Assembly (NCBI RefSeq): GCF_004137245.1
Contig: NZ_SDWS01000009.1
Location: 120,971 to 184,970, forward strand
Reading direction: 5' to 3'
Origin: Nocardioides glacieisoli
GTDB lineage: Bacteria; Actinomycetota; Actinomycetes; Propionibacteriales; Nocardioidaceae
DNA: 64,000 bases
The notes beneath the pieces were generated by a model. That model did no database searches and had not been told where the DNA came from. It saw only the letters and a program-made list of their open reading frames with translations. Shown here one piece after another: positions 18,553-27,924 of the stretch. Position 1 is the stretch's first letter. Each line of letters starts with the position of its first letter. Both the position numbers and the translations under genes were made by a program.

Positions 18553-18590
18553 GTAACACGGCCGAAACAATCGGGATACGGTCTAGAAAC
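18553..18590 (+). promoter_or_regulatory. GlnR box of glnA (four half-sites)
   Basis: The sequence reads GTAAC-n6-GAAAC-n6-GATAC-n6-GAAAC, matching the actinobacterial GlnR consensus gTnAC-n6-GaAAC-n6-GtnAC-n6-GAAAc at all positions but one. It ends 95 bases before the glnA ATG. GlnR is an OmpR-type global nitrogen regulator, so glnA here is very probably under nitrogen control. The glnR gene is not in the window. Confidence 0.85.
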
Positions 18591-18685
18591 TGCCACTGGC
18601 TAGCGTGACGCGCACGGTGCAACGAGGCCCCGTTCCGTGACGCTGCAATCTCGACGTGCGCTGGTCGCCGTCAAGGAGGAACCGA

Positions 18686-20107
18686 ATGTTCAACAACTCC
18701 GATGAGCTGCTCAAGTTCATCAAGGACGAGGGCGTCGAGATGGTCGACGTCCGCTTCTGCGACCTGCCGGGCATCATGCAGCACTTCACGGTGCCGGTGT
18801 CGTCCTTCGACCAGAGCGTGTTCGACGACGGCCTCGGCTTCGACGGCTCCTCGATCCGCGGGTTCCAGGCGATCAACGAGTCGGACATGTCGCTCTTCCC
18901 GGACCCGACCACGGCCTACCTCGACCCGTTCCGCAAGTCGAAGACGCTGAACGTGAACTTCTTCATCCACGACCCGATCACCGGCGAGGCCTACAGCCGC
19001 GACCCGCGCAACATCGCCCGCAAGGCGCTGGCCTACCTCGACTCCACCGGCATCGCGGACACCGCCTACTTCGCCCCCGAGGCGGAGTTCTACATCTTCG
19101 ACAACGTCCGCTACAGCACCGGCGTCAACGAGGGCTACTACCACATCGACTCCGTCGAGGGCTGGTGGAACTCGGGCAAGGAGGGCGAGGACAACCTCGG
19201 CTACAAGACCCGCCTCAAGGGCGGCTACTTCCCCGTCGAGCCCTACGACCACTACAGCGACCTGCGCGCCGACATGGTCAAGAACCTCGAGGCCAGCGGC
19301 CTCCTCGTCGAGCGTGCGCACCACGAGGTCGGCACCGCCGGCCAGGCGGAGATCAACTACCGCTTCGACACGCTGCTCAAGGCCGCGGACGACGTGATGA
19401 AGTTCAAGTACCTCATCAAGAACACCGCCTGGCAACAGGGCAAGTCAGTCACCTTCATGCCGAAGCCGATCTTCGGCGACAACGGCTCGGGCATGCACGT
19501 GCACCAGTCGCTGTGGAAGGACGGCGAGCCGCTGTTCTTCGACGAGACCGGCTACGCCGGCCTGTCCGACATGGCCCGCTGGTACATCGGCGGCATCCTC
19601 AAGCACGCCCCGTCGCTGCTGGCGTTCACCAACCCGACGGTGAACTCCTACCACCGCCTGGTGCCGGGCTTCGAGGCCCCGATCTCGCTCGTCTACTCCT
19701 CGCGCAACCGCTCCGCGTCGGTCCGCATCCCGATCACGGGCGCGAACCCGAAGGCCAAGCGCGTCGAGACCCGTTTCCCCGACCCGTCGGCGAACCCCTA
19801 CCTCGCCTTCGCGGCCCTGATGCTCGCCGGCCTCGACGGCGTCCAGAACAAGACGGAGCCCGCGGCCCCGATCGACAAGGACATCTACGAGCTGCCGCCG
19901 GACGAGATGGCGGACATCGCCCAGGTGCCGACGTCGCTCGGTGCCGTCCTCGACGCGCTCGAGGACGACCACGAGTACCTGACGGCCGGCGGTGTCTTCA
20001 CCGACGACCTGATCGAGACGTGGTGCCACTTCAAGCGGACCCAGGAGATCGCCCCGGTCCAGCTGCGGCCCCACCCGCACGAGTTCGAGCTCTACTACGA
20101 CATCTAG
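18686..20107 (+). CDS. glnA: Glutamine synthetase type I
   Basis: 473 residues. ATP-dependent condensation of glutamate with ammonia; dodecameric GSI-beta type. Visible: [11 protein letters not shown] near residue 50, metal-ligand [21 protein letters not shown], and the adenylylation loop [11 protein letters not shown] with its tyrosine near residue 400, so activity is likely regulated by GlnE. ATG preceded by AAGGAGGAA. The C-terminal codons for ELYYDI are the attachment site of the integrated element; the stop is TAG in this copy, whereas the repeat at the far end of the element reads TAA, so integration replaced the third stop base but left the protein unchanged. Confidence 0.97.
   Translation: MFNNSDELLKFIKDEGVEMVDVRFCDLPGIMQHFTVPVSSFDQSVFDDGLGFDGSSIRGFQAINESDMSLFPDPTTAYLDPFRKSKTLNVNFFIHDPITGEAYSRDPRNIARKALAYLDSTGIADTAYFAPEAEFYIFDNVRYSTGVNEGYYHIDSVEGWWNSGKEGEDNLGYKTRLKGGYFPVEPYDHYSDLRADMVKNLEASGLLVERAHHEVGTAGQAEINYRFDTLLKAADDVMKFKYLIKNTAWQQGKSVTFMPKPIFGDNGSGMHVHQSLWKDGEPLFFDETGYAGLSDMARWYIGGILKHAPSLLAFTNPTVNSYHRLVPGFEAPISLVYSSRNRSASVRIPITGANPKAKRVETRFPDPSANPYLAFAALMLAGLDGVQNKTEPAAPIDKDIYELPPDEMADIAQVPTSLGAVLDALEDDHEYLTAGGVFTDDLIETWCHFKRTQEIAPVQLRPHPHEFELYYDI
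20083..20106 (+). other. attL core in glnA 3' end
   Basis: 24 bases identical to 45047-45070, covering the last coding codons of glnA and the first two bases of its stop codon. Reading GTTCGAGCTC at its start and ending TCTA. Such duplication is the hallmark of site-specific integration by a tyrosine recombinase in which the element supplies a replacement gene end. Confidence 0.88.
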
Positions 20108-20127
20108 ACCCTGTCGTAGACTGGAAG

Positions 20128-20168
20128 CGGCCTCTGACCTGCGGAAACGCAAGGTCGGAGGCCGTTTT
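20128..20168 (+). terminator. Rho-independent terminator after glnA, supplied by the element
   Basis: Stem CGGCCTCTGACCT / AGGTCGGAGGCCG (one T-G pair) continuing into GCG-GAAA-CGC, that is a GNRA-type tetraloop, followed by TTTTCCTT. Because it lies to the right of the attL core it belongs to the element, which thus appears to insulate glnA transcription from its cargo. Confidence 0.8.
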
Positions 20169-20189
20169 CCTTGGTTCGCAGTGGGCCAT

Positions 20190-20214
20190 ATTCCGCAGGG
20201 ATTCCGCAGGAGAT
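20190..20214 (+). repeat. Tandem arm-type site, left end
   Basis: Two adjacent 11-mers ATTCCGCAGGG and ATTCCGCAGGA plus GAT, identical over 25 bases to 44913-44937 and in the same orientation. It lies 83 bases inside the attL core. The spacing and tandem arrangement fit integrase arm-binding sites (inference). Confidence 0.75.
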
Positions 20215-20548
20215 TGGCTCTACGGCCGTCGGAGCCCATGCGCGACGACGGTGGCAGTGCGGCAGCTGAGCCCTCAAGCCGCGCGACGCCACCTCAGATG
20301 CGCCCGGTCCCGACTCGCCTGGCTTCGGTTGCGACAGCGGATCAGGAATCCGTGCAGTCTGCTGGGACCCAGTCTCGCCGCAACATGAGACATGGGCCGA
20401 GAAGTCTGCCAGGTGCCCGAAGCGTAAGAGTGAGAAGTGCCCTTCGGCGCGTTGAAGTACGGCACGCCCTGCCTCGGAACCGTCGACGTTCTTCGCAAGC
20501 TTCGTGTCATCTCGGTCCCTGCAAGCGCACAAGGCGATCTCCCCCGGG
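20215..20548. other. Gene-free stretch inside left end of element
   Basis: 334 bases between the arm-type site and the 3' end of the GAP1-like gene. I see no convincing reading frame, RNA gene or terminator hairpin with a T-run. It may hold further recombination sites or the 3' untranslated end of the GTPase operon. Confidence 0.5.
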
Positions 20549-22918
20549 CTACCCCCCGAACCCGAGCCAGTCTGAGGCGATCTGTCGTGCCTGCTCAATA
20601 GGTCCTTTGCTGCGCTTTTTGGGGTTCTTTGGAGACCTCGGAGGCAATGGCTCATGGCGAGGCTTCGGACGAGATTCCTCTTTCAGAGCGGTCAACTCGC
20701 CAGACAATTGCGTCGCTGCCCGCGAGCTGAGTTCGCCAACTACGTGGAGCGCATTAGGTATAACGTCCTGGCCGGAGACGGGTGCAGACGCCGCTTGCCG
20801 GAGAACTTGCGCGAATCGGCGAGAGATCCTTCGCGCTCGGTCCCAGTCCTGGCCAAAGCCTAGCTGCGCCGGGTAGTCGCCCAACGCCTCCCACACTGCC
20901 CAGTCCGAATGTGCGCACGCCTCCCAGGCCTCTGCGAACGCACGACTAGCCAACTGCACCTCGCCCTCGTTGAGGTGGTGCGCGACACGCAGCAGGTGGG
21001 CCGCCTCGATCGGGTTCAGGTTCTTGGACTCCAGTGACATCCAAGGGCGCAGGCCAGCGTCAGTCATGGCAGGGCTTGCAGGGTCGGCGATCAGCAGCAG
21101 CGCCGATGGCATCGGATCGGGAGCGAACGGTGCCATCTCGACCACTTCACGGATCAGGGCTGCGTCCCGGACCACTGCTCGCCAGGTAAGCCTCCGTTCA
21201 CGAGAGAACAAGGTCAGTTCATGAACTAGGTCGGTCAGCCCGGCGGTTCGTGTGCGACGGGAGGTGTGGGTTCGCGTCAGCCACGCTGCACCGTTCGCGG
21301 GGTTCGCGGCGAAGGCCGCCAACCAGCCCAGCGAACGCGGCTCAGGACCGGCTCGCGACCGGAGAATTGAGGTGTAAGCGGCCGAGGCATCCGTGATTTC
21401 GTCCACCCCCAACGCCCAGAACGCCCGTGCCCACGCCTCGCGCTCGGAAGGGTTCACAGCGAACAAGACGTGGGCGACCGTGTACCCGCCGAGCGCGACG
21501 ATCTCTTCAAGCCACGTTGGTTGGGCGAAGCGGCCCAGAGCGTCGCGAGCGTACTCGGGCAGCGCTTGTGCAGCCGTAACCTCTTTGGAATTTGGACCGT
21601 CGACAACTTCTGGTCTCTCTGCGCCAGGCACCAGCGATCTTGGTCCACTACTGTCGCCCCTTGACGCCGACCTATTGGATTCATGTGGGTCTGGGAGGTC
21701 GCCAGGGTCAAGGGCATGCTCGGAGCGTGCACCCACAATGGCTTCCGAGCGTGCTGCTTGCAGCAGCAGCCTCGGGTCGTCACGGACCGCGAAGAGAAGG
21801 TCATCGATAGCGATGTCGGATGCACGGACGCAGTCGCCGAATCTGGTCTGTATAAGCAGCGCAGCGCTATCAGATAGTCCCCACCTGGCCGGGAGACGCA
21901 CGTCCGGGGCGATTACAGTGCGCTTCAGCCTGCGCATGTTCGACGGTGCCGGAAACAGCTCACGGACCCGATCTGCGACGCGCCGCTGTATTCCTGCCGG
22001 GATCCCGTCTGGATCCTCTGCGGCCATCCAGATATCGCTGAGCAGGCCAGCAGCACTCCTCCGCTGGGTCTCGGCTCCGCAGAACCGCAGGTAGGCACGA
22101 AACGAGGAGGGCATCTGATTGTGTAAGTCGGCATCGATCAGGGTTCCGGCTGCAGTAACCGTGGTGGCCGGGGCTCCGAAGTCGGCAACGGCTGACAGCC
22201 GTCTTGTCGTCGGGACGACGAGCAGATCGAAGTCGCGACCGGTAATGGTGCGGCGACCGGACCCGCCGAGGCAGAACGAGAACTGGCGACGTAATGCTGG
22301 CCACTGCCACCACCAGAGCGCGAGCACATCCGATTCGACTTCACCGATGTGGTCGGCGGTCTTCCAGACGGTGCCGATGTCGGAGTCGTAAAGCGCAGAC
22401 AGAATCGGGCGCCAGTCACCGGTTACGGCGAAAGCCTCGTCGCGCCCGGAAGATCGAATCTGCACGACACTCCGGTAACTCGCGAGGTCGGGCTTGCCGT
22501 GGGGCCGGCGCAGCAACTTGATCACGTCGTGGGCCGAGTGCATCGACCCGAGCGCAGCGGCGTCGATAAGTAGCACGTGCGTCCATACCGCGCCAGGTCG
22601 TGGGGTTTCCTTTGCCTGCCAGGTCCGCGACAGTGCGTACTGGCCGTTGGGGAGCGGGTATCCGCTGAGATACCCGTCAAACCCGGCGTAGGACTCTGCG
22701 GATGTCCCGTCCGTGAGACGGGCCAGTGTGGCCAGCGTGTCGCCCTTCAGAGTCGTCGACGAACTGAGGAGGCGGTGTCCGTCCTGATAGCCGAACAGGG
22801 CTTGGTGGACTTTGAGCGGCTCGGCGTTCGTCTCCGGAAGGGCGCCACCGCCTGACGAGGCCGGGTGCGGGTCAGGGCGAGACGGGGTGAGACTGTTCAC
22901 GTCGGGTGCTCTGTCCAC
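20549..22918 (-). CDS. GAP1-like (GTPase-associated protein 1) component of a GTPase-centred conflict system
   Basis: 789 residues. After a Pro/Ser-rich leader of about 35 residues the protein begins its conserved region with VHQALFGYQDGHRLLSSS, then FDGYLSGYPLPNGQYALSRTW and AVWTHVLLIDAAAL, which I recognise as the N-terminal domain of the GAP1 family described in comparative genomics of NTP-dependent conflict systems in multicellular bacteria. A long helical middle and C-terminal part follows, ending with a basic Lys-rich segment (PRSPKNPKKRSKG). No enzymatic motif is evident, and the family is thought to be a scaffold or sensor. GTG start; its first 22 bases overlap the end of the DO-GTPase1-like gene. 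Last gene of a five-gene minus-strand operon. Family assignment is from memory of motifs, not a search. Confidence 0.72.
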   Translation of the reverse strand: MDRAPDVNSLTPSRPDPHPASSGGGALPETNAEPLKVHQALFGYQDGHRLLSSSTTLKGDTLATLARLTDGTSAESYAGFDGYLSGYPLPNGQYALSRTWQAKETPRPGAVWTHVLLIDAAALGSMHSAHDVIKLLRRPHGKPDLASYRSVVQIRSSGRDEAFAVTGDWRPILSALYDSDIGTVWKTADHIGEVESDVLALWWWQWPALRRQFSFCLGGSGRRTITGRDFDLLVVPTTRRLSAVADFGAPATTVTAAGTLIDADLHNQMPSSFRAYLRFCGAETQRRSAAGLLSDIWMAAEDPDGIPAGIQRRVADRVRELFPAPSNMRRLKRTVIAPDVRLPARWGLSDSAALLIQTRFGDCVRASDIAIDDLLFAVRDDPRLLLQAARSEAIVGARSEHALDPGDLPDPHESNRSASRGDSSGPRSLVPGAERPEVVDGPNSKEVTAAQALPEYARDALGRFAQPTWLEEIVALGGYTVAHVLFAVNPSEREAWARAFWALGVDEITDASAAYTSILRSRAGPEPRSLGWLAAFAANPANGAAWLTRTHTSRRTRTAGLTDLVHELTLFSRERRLTWRAVVRDAALIREVVEMAPFAPDPMPSALLLIADPASPAMTDAGLRPWMSLESKNLNPIEAAHLLRVAHHLNEGEVQLASRAFAEAWEACAHSDWAVWEALGDYPAQLGFGQDWDRARRISRRFAQVLRQAASAPVSGQDVIPNALHVVGELSSRAATQLSGELTALKEESRPKPRHEPLPPRSPKNPKKRSKGPIEQARQIASDWLGFGG

Positions 22919-23796
22919 TCACGTACGAACCATCGCAGGGGTTCCGCTATGTCACGTGTCCAGCCGCCGTCGAGAGCGACAATGGTTCTCTGGTCGTAGG
23001 GCTGTTCAACGATAGCGTCAACCGCGTCCTTGTCGTCGAAGTTGCAGCCTTGAGCGCTAACCCCGAACACCTTCCACCTGATGTGGCCGTCGTTGGTTGT
23101 GAGGAACTGGTGGAGGAGAGGAAGGTTCGCCTGCACCCATGGGCCGGGCTGACAGTCCGTGCCCCACTCTGGACCTTGGTCGATCGTGTCCCATGCCGAC
23201 ACGATGAGCGCGACGTTCAGGCGCCTGCCGCTGGTCCGCTGCTCCACGACCAACTGAAGCATTTCGACCAGATGCACTGCGGTCGGAGCGTGTTTCCACA
23301 CGTCGACCGGATCGATGTCATTGGGCTCAGACTCTGGTTCGGCCTGCGAGTGCTGTTCGAGGGGCTCACCGGCGACGGCAATAAGTCGACGGGCGTCCGT
23401 GATGCTGTGCGGGAGCCTGAGCCTCCTCGGGTGGACGAACAGCATCACTGCCTCCGTCTGCGCCAGCTCTGTCAAGAGCGTGGGCGCAACAGATCGCTGC
23501 TCAAGCGCGGCCTCGTAGGTCTCACCGGCTACGTCGAGGTGGGTCACTAAGACCGGGCTGCCGTCGATCGTCAAGTCGAGGTCGATTCGCTCGCCGTGGT
23601 CGAGTTTCGTGCGCTCCACTGACTCGCCGGCGAGCAGGGCATGTTCACACTCGTCGAGATAGGTGCTGCTATCCGGGAGTCGTCCTTCACTCAAAGTGAC
23701 CGGTGCGTCCGGAGCCGCGCCACGGACGGTCGCCCACAGTGCACCCAAGTAGCTGGTCTTGCCACTCGCGTGACCGCCCAGCATCGTAATCCTCAT
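22897..23796 (-). CDS. Double-GTPase 1-like P-loop protein of the conflict system
   Basis: 299 residues. Starts directly with a GTPase P-loop, MLGGHASGKTSYLGALWATV (G1), followed by a G3-like DVAGETYE near residue 90 and a G4-like SAWD (ALIVSAWDTI, replacing NKxD) near residue 210, with GVSAQG as possible G5. This layout fits the DO-GTPase1 family, the partner of GAP1. ATG start with GGAGAG about 9 bases upstream. Separated by 118 bases from the preceding gene in the operon and overlapping the following one. Predicted role: nucleotide-gated switch coupling recognition to an effector; inference from family context. Confidence 0.75.
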   Translation of the reverse strand: MRITMLGGHASGKTSYLGALWATVRGAAPDAPVTLSEGRLPDSSTYLDECEHALLAGESVERTKLDHGERIDLDLTIDGSPVLVTHLDVAGETYEAALEQRSVAPTLLTELAQTEAVMLFVHPRRLRLPHSITDARRLIAVAGEPLEQHSQAEPESEPNDIDPVDVWKHAPTAVHLVEMLQLVVEQRTSGRRLNVALIVSAWDTIDQGPEWGTDCQPGPWVQANLPLLHQFLTTNDGHIRWKVFGVSAQGCNFDDKDAVDAIVEQPYDQRTIVALDGGWTRDIAEPLRWFVREWTEHPT

Positions 23797-23914
23797 TGGC
23801 TTCTCTCTCCGTCACTCTCGCCGAGTGCAGCGTCGCTCATTGGCGGATCCCGCCGTTCAGGGCATGACGCTCCGAGTTCGCGTGGGCCCCCAACGTGTCG
23901 GCCGCTGGCTGACG

Positions 23915-25390
23915 TCATGCTTCGACCTGGTTCGCTCGGGTGGGTGAACTGAGCTCGACATTGAGGGTTGAGAGTTGCTCCACCGTGGCCCGGATGCTGG
24001 CTTGCGGAGCGGTGGTGTCCTGAATGCGGGTCCGTGGAGCCAAGATGCTCTCGATGAGTAGGTCGAGTCCCCACGGGTGTGACTCATGGTTGTCAGGGCG
24101 TGCCGCAACCTCCACGACGTCCGCTCCGCCGAGCCATCGCTGCGCCCAACCAGCTGCGGCCTCGAGCGCCTTTACCTTGAAATCGGCGGGGCAAATGTCT
24201 GCCTTGGTCATCACCATGGTGTGCGTGGCGTGCTCGCCGATGTGTGGAGCAGTGACCAGACGCGTGATGAGCGACTCGGTCGCGGCCAAGGCCCTCAGCC
24301 GTTCGGCACGTCCCACGAGGAGTTCGGCATCCAGTACGTGAACAACGTGGTCGGCGCGGGCCACGAGGCTGGCCGCGTCGTTGAGATCTCCGCCGCCGCC
24401 GACGGTGCTGAAGTACTCGCCCGAGATGTCGGCGACGAGCAGGGACCGAATCTGATGAGCATCGTGGTTGTGAGCGAGCCGTAGATGTAGCCACGGCCGA
24501 CTCACATCGTAACGCGTGCGAGGAGTGATCGGCCTGGTCCGTCCGCTGGCGGTGCTAGCCCACCACGATCGCATGGCGAATGCCAGCATCGTTCGCGAAC
24601 CAGCGAAAGACCAGTTGCCGATGGGCTCGGTCAGCAGAGTCTCGTAGATAGATGCGAATAGCGTGGTCTTGCCCGCGTCGGGCGGTCCGGCGAACACGAC
24701 AAGCGTGACGGGCTCGGACGCCATCACTTCGCGGGCTTCGTCTGCAGTCAACGCGAGACCTGAGCGGATAGGGATGGGCGGACCGTCGTCGAACCTGACG
24801 GTGTTCTTGGGGCCTTCCGGCTTCCGTACCCGGCGGTGAGTGGGCTCTTCCCAGACCTCGGCGTCACCGCTCGCGCCGTCGCCCGACGCCGTCTTCGTAG
24901 ACAATTGACCAAACGAAACTTGCTCATTCGGACCGCTGCTGAGGTCGTTCGGGACAGCCACGTTCTCGTAGGGAGACAGATCTGCAGCCTCGTCGCTCGC
25001 TTCGGCGTGCTCACCTGTATCCGGGCCGTTGGCTAGTCCATTGTCGGCTGCTGCAATTGGTCCGTCGGTTGCTGCCTGGTCGTTGAGATCGCTGGGTACT
25101 GCCGCTGTCTCCTGTCGGGTGCCAGCGGGCAGGTCGGGGTCGGGGTCGGGGTCGGGGTCAAAGAAATCGCAGTCGATCAGCGGCTTGCCCAGCAAGCATG
25201 GTGACCCACCCGTGGCCACGGGGCAGCCCGATTGGTGGCAAACGCCGGATGGCTGGTCAGCGACCGTTTCAGTCATCGCTTGTGGCCGCCCAAGATAGGA
25301 CGCCGCCCCGCAGGCGTGCCGGGACAGAGCAAACGTGTCGCCGAGCGCGCCGTCGACTTTGAGCCGGCGGCGCGACGGCGAGGCGGTCAC
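23915..25390 (-). CDS. Double-GTPase 2-like protein with cysteine-rich N-terminus
   Basis: Up to 491 residues from a GTG at 25390; an ATG at 25276 (residue 39, METVADQ context MTETVADQ) may be the true start. The N-terminus has a cysteine cluster (GVCHQSGCPVATGGSPC, then DCDFF) suited to zinc binding, then an acidic low-complexity linker with four copies of a hexamer encoding Asp-Pro. The GTPase domain begins near residue 225: G1 GPPDAGKTTLFAS, G3 DISGEYF, G4 MTKADIC. This matches the DO-GTPase2 pattern. Fifteen bases follow the upstream gene's stop if the first start is used. Paired with the second GTPase encoded downstream; the two probably work together. Confidence 0.75.
   Translation of the reverse strand: MTASPSRRRLKVDGALGDTFALSRHACGAASYLGRPQAMTETVADQPSGVCHQSGCPVATGGSPCLLGKPLIDCDFFDPDPDPDPDLPAGTRQETAAVPSDLNDQAATDGPIAAADNGLANGPDTGEHAEASDEAADLSPYENVAVPNDLSSGPNEQVSFGQLSTKTASGDGASGDAEVWEEPTHRRVRKPEGPKNTVRFDDGPPIPIRSGLALTADEAREVMASEPVTLVVFAGPPDAGKTTLFASIYETLLTEPIGNWSFAGSRTMLAFAMRSWWASTASGRTRPITPRTRYDVSRPWLHLRLAHNHDAHQIRSLLVADISGEYFSTVGGGGDLNDAASLVARADHVVHVLDAELLVGRAERLRALAATESLITRLVTAPHIGEHATHTMVMTKADICPADFKVKALEAAAGWAQRWLGGADVVEVAARPDNHESHPWGLDLLIESILAPRTRIQDTTAPQASIRATVEQLSTLNVELSSPTRANQVEA
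25136..25159 (+). repeat. Four-copy hexamer in the DO-GTPase2-like gene
   Basis: GGGGTC repeated four times on the plus strand, encoding alternating Asp and Pro in the minus-strand gene. Because the unit is a multiple of three, copy changes would alter linker length and not the frame. Confidence 0.8.
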
Positions 25391-25405
25391 CGGTCACAAC
25401 GACCG

Positions 25406-26410
25406 TCACTTCGCGGCAGGCATCGAGTAAAGGAGCCCAAGTTCATCGTGCAGCCGCACCCCAACGTCGGTTGGCTCCAGGTCAAGATCGTGGCGACTAC
25501 TGATCAGGTTGCACAGCGGTGCAAGCTCGGCAGCGGTGTCCGGGATGGCCGAAATGTGCTCGCTCAGAAGCAACGCCAGTTGATCGGAGCTCGTCTTGGT
25601 CTTCGACGGCTTTCCGGCCGAGGCGACTGCCTGATCGATAAGGGCCGGCGCGTCGGGACGCCCAAGGACGAACTTGGAAATGTCCCGAATCTCAAGAGCC
25701 GCACAGACAGCCGCGGTCAGCGGAGACAGTTCCTTCCACGCTACGCCGAGACTGTTGCTGTGTCCGCCGAGGAGCCACACGAGGGTGTCGCTCTGTTCGA
25801 GCAGTACCCGCTCACGCTCGGCGGCCACCTTGACAGTTGCGTTAGCTGAACGCGATACCGCTTCGGCGACGCTGACGGCGAGCGCATCGACAACCGCTTT
25901 GAGGTTTGCACCCGAAACACCCGCTTCGGCCGCCGGGAGGTGATCTGCGACGTTGCGGGTTGTGACCGACACTTTGCGTGTGGCGGGCCATTCAGCCAAC
26001 GACCTTGCTTGCATGGCGAACTCGTGCAGGTCGGCGCCTGAGAACGCTACGTCACGCAGCGCCGGCTCCCAGGAAGCGTGGGAAGCGCAGCGTCGCGCGT
26101 ACTGGGCAACATGGGGATGCGGTCCACTCTCCGTCGCGTAGACGAGAGCCGCGCCGGCGAGGACCGCGATCTGCCTGTTGCGCTCCCTCAGCGGGGAGAC
26201 AGCGTCGTGCTCTTTGAGGTGCTGACGCCACCGTTCGTCAAATGCTGCGGTCGGCCGCTCGTGCGCGGCGCGGCACAGGTCGACGACTCGGTCGGGGTCG
26301 GCGTCGTCAACAAACTCGACGATGGCGTCCCACCACGACTCCAACGGCATAGCAGTGACGTCGTCGTCGGGGTTGATTGCCCTCATCCAGTCAGGGAACA
26401 TCGCGTGCAT
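25406..26410 (-). CDS. GASH-like helical protein of the GTPase conflict system
   Basis: 334 residues, almost entirely helical by sequence, with no membrane segment or catalytic motif. Segments such as RNRQIAVLAGAALVYATES and ALRDVAFSGADLHEFAMQARSL correspond to what I recall of the GTPase-associated system helical (GASH) family, which adapts effectors to the paired GTPases. Start ATG overlaps the stop of the phosphoesterase gene (TGATG). A second ATG lies three codons in. Position in the operon, second after the effector, supports an adaptor role. The name rests on context and pattern recall, so moderate confidence. Confidence 0.65.
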   Translation of the reverse strand: MHAMFPDWMRAINPDDDVTAMPLESWWDAIVEFVDDADPDRVVDLCRAAHERPTAAFDERWRQHLKEHDAVSPLRERNRQIAVLAGAALVYATESGPHPHVAQYARRCASHASWEPALRDVAFSGADLHEFAMQARSLAEWPATRKVSVTTRNVADHLPAAEAGVSGANLKAVVDALAVSVAEAVSRSANATVKVAAERERVLLEQSDTLVWLLGGHSNSLGVAWKELSPLTAAVCAALEIRDISKFVLGRPDAPALIDQAVASAGKPSKTKTSSDQLALLLSEHISAIPDTAAELAPLCNLISSRHDLDLEPTDVGVRLHDELGLLYSMPAAK

Positions 26411-27924
26411 CAGTTGCCGCTCTCCTTGTAGTCGCTGGGCGGATCGGGCGGCCGGCCGTCACCATCATGGCGTAGGGCGACCTCGATTGCTGCCATGAAC
26501 TCGTCGAGTCGGTCTGAGGCCCGCAGCCGAGCAAATGCCCGCATGCGGATTTCAGTGGGGGGCAGGCTTTGGTCGCCGTCCTCGAGGAGATCGAACCCGG
26601 CGAGAAGCTTCATCTGGGCAGAGAAATGGAGTTCCCCGAATGCGTAGATGGCAGTTCGGACTCGCTCGGGTCGACCGTCGCCAGCAATGACCGGCGCACG
26701 CGCGGCCAACGGCGGTTGCGGGACCAAGGGGGCACCTGGCATCGCGACGGGTTCGTCCGCGCCTGTGTCAGTCGTGTGCGCAAGATCAGTATCGACCGGC
26801 GTCGGTTCCTCGACGGCAGTCGGAGGGGTTGGAAGCTCCGCCTGCTCGGGCACCGCGCTGACGATCGTCGGCGAGGCAGAGCGGCGGGCCCGAGCCCACC
26901 GGACGAGCGGCACCTGTTTGACGTGGGGGTTCCAACCACCCTCGTCGGAGTCGGACCGAAACCGGTTCACCGATGGCAGCATGACTCGCGACCATATGTG
27001 CGCGTCCAGTCGTGGGTCGGGCCCATCTTCGTCCCTTACTCCGACCCGCACCCAGTTGTATCGAGGAACCCAGTCGCTGTGGCGTTCGGGGTGCACGGCA
27101 CCGGCGACGATGCGGATCGAATTGTCGACAACCGAGAGCCGGGCGACGTGTTTGTGCCCGAACAGTCCGAGGCTGACATAGTCACGCATCACTTCTTCAC
27201 ACTCGTCCATGTCGTGCCACCAGTCAGTGGGGTGGTGCCCGAGTACCATCACGACATCGTCGCGAGCCTCGGTGGCCACGGAGGCTTGTCTAAGGCCGAC
27301 AATGAGATTGGCCCGCCGGTCATCTCCGTCGGAGACAATGCAGGTGGTCAGACCGCGCATGCGCAGCACTGAGTGCCGGCCCAATTGCCACTCGGTCTCC
27401 CAGAACGGATACTCACCCGACACGTCGCAGTCGTAGTTGACGGCGAAGTCGCGGTACGCGGCCATGGGGGCGAACAGCGGGTCGCTGGCCTCGCGGTAGA
27501 GCCCGGGGAGCCTGTTGTCGGCGTCGATGGGCATCTCGCGCCGCAGGGCCTCGTGCGTAGCTTGTACCGAGCCGGTCACGAGCCCGCGGTCGACGTCGTG
27601 GTTGCCAGGGACGACCTGAACTTGCTCCGGCTCGATGCCGAGAGTATCGGTGACCCGCTTGAGGAAGACGCGTGCCTCGTCGTACTGGTGTGCCTGGCCG
27701 CTGAAAGCGATGTCGCCGGTGACAAGCACAGCGTCCGGCACTCCGAGATGACGGACCCCCTCGTGGAGGTCGTCGATGAGGTTCTCACGAGCCATCACGT
27801 TGGCTCCGTTGTGGGAGATGTCCTTCCGATCGAAATGAATGTCCGACAGGTGTACGAACAAGGGGGAAGCACCATCGCCAGTTGGCGGCGTTGCGGGCAT
27901 CATCGGATCCTCACTGGCAGTCAC
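26410..27924 (-). CDS. Calcineurin-like metallophosphoesterase, predicted effector of the conflict system
   Basis: 504 residues. The metallophosphatase motifs are all present in order: LSDIHFD (near 27), TGDIAFSG, PGNHDVDRG, VLGHHP, and GLFGHKHVAR, so the two-metal site is intact. A linker rich in Pro/Thr/Glu (about 350-405) leads to a C-terminal domain of about 90 residues with FGELHFSAQMKLLAGFD, which may be the part that docks onto the GTPase module. GTG start at 27924 with GGAG about 10 bases upstream. First gene of the operon; the 253 bases upstream to the integrase stop must hold the promoter. Likely substrate is a nucleotide or nucleic acid, not determinable here. Confidence 0.82.
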   Translation of the reverse strand: MTASEDPMMPATPPTGDGASPLFVHLSDIHFDRKDISHNGANVMARENLIDDLHEGVRHLGVPDAVLVTGDIAFSGQAHQYDEARVFLKRVTDTLGIEPEQVQVVPGNHDVDRGLVTGSVQATHEALRREMPIDADNRLPGLYREASDPLFAPMAAYRDFAVNYDCDVSGEYPFWETEWQLGRHSVLRMRGLTTCIVSDGDDRRANLIVGLRQASVATEARDDVVMVLGHHPTDWWHDMDECEEVMRDYVSLGLFGHKHVARLSVVDNSIRIVAGAVHPERHSDWVPRYNWVRVGVRDEDGPDPRLDAHIWSRVMLPSVNRFRSDSDEGGWNPHVKQVPLVRWARARRSASPTIVSAVPEQAELPTPPTAVEEPTPVDTDLAHTTDTGADEPVAMPGAPLVPQPPLAARAPVIAGDGRPERVRTAIYAFGELHFSAQMKLLAGFDLLEDGDQSLPPTEIRMRAFARLRASDRLDEFMAAIEVALRHDGDGRPPDPPSDYKESGN

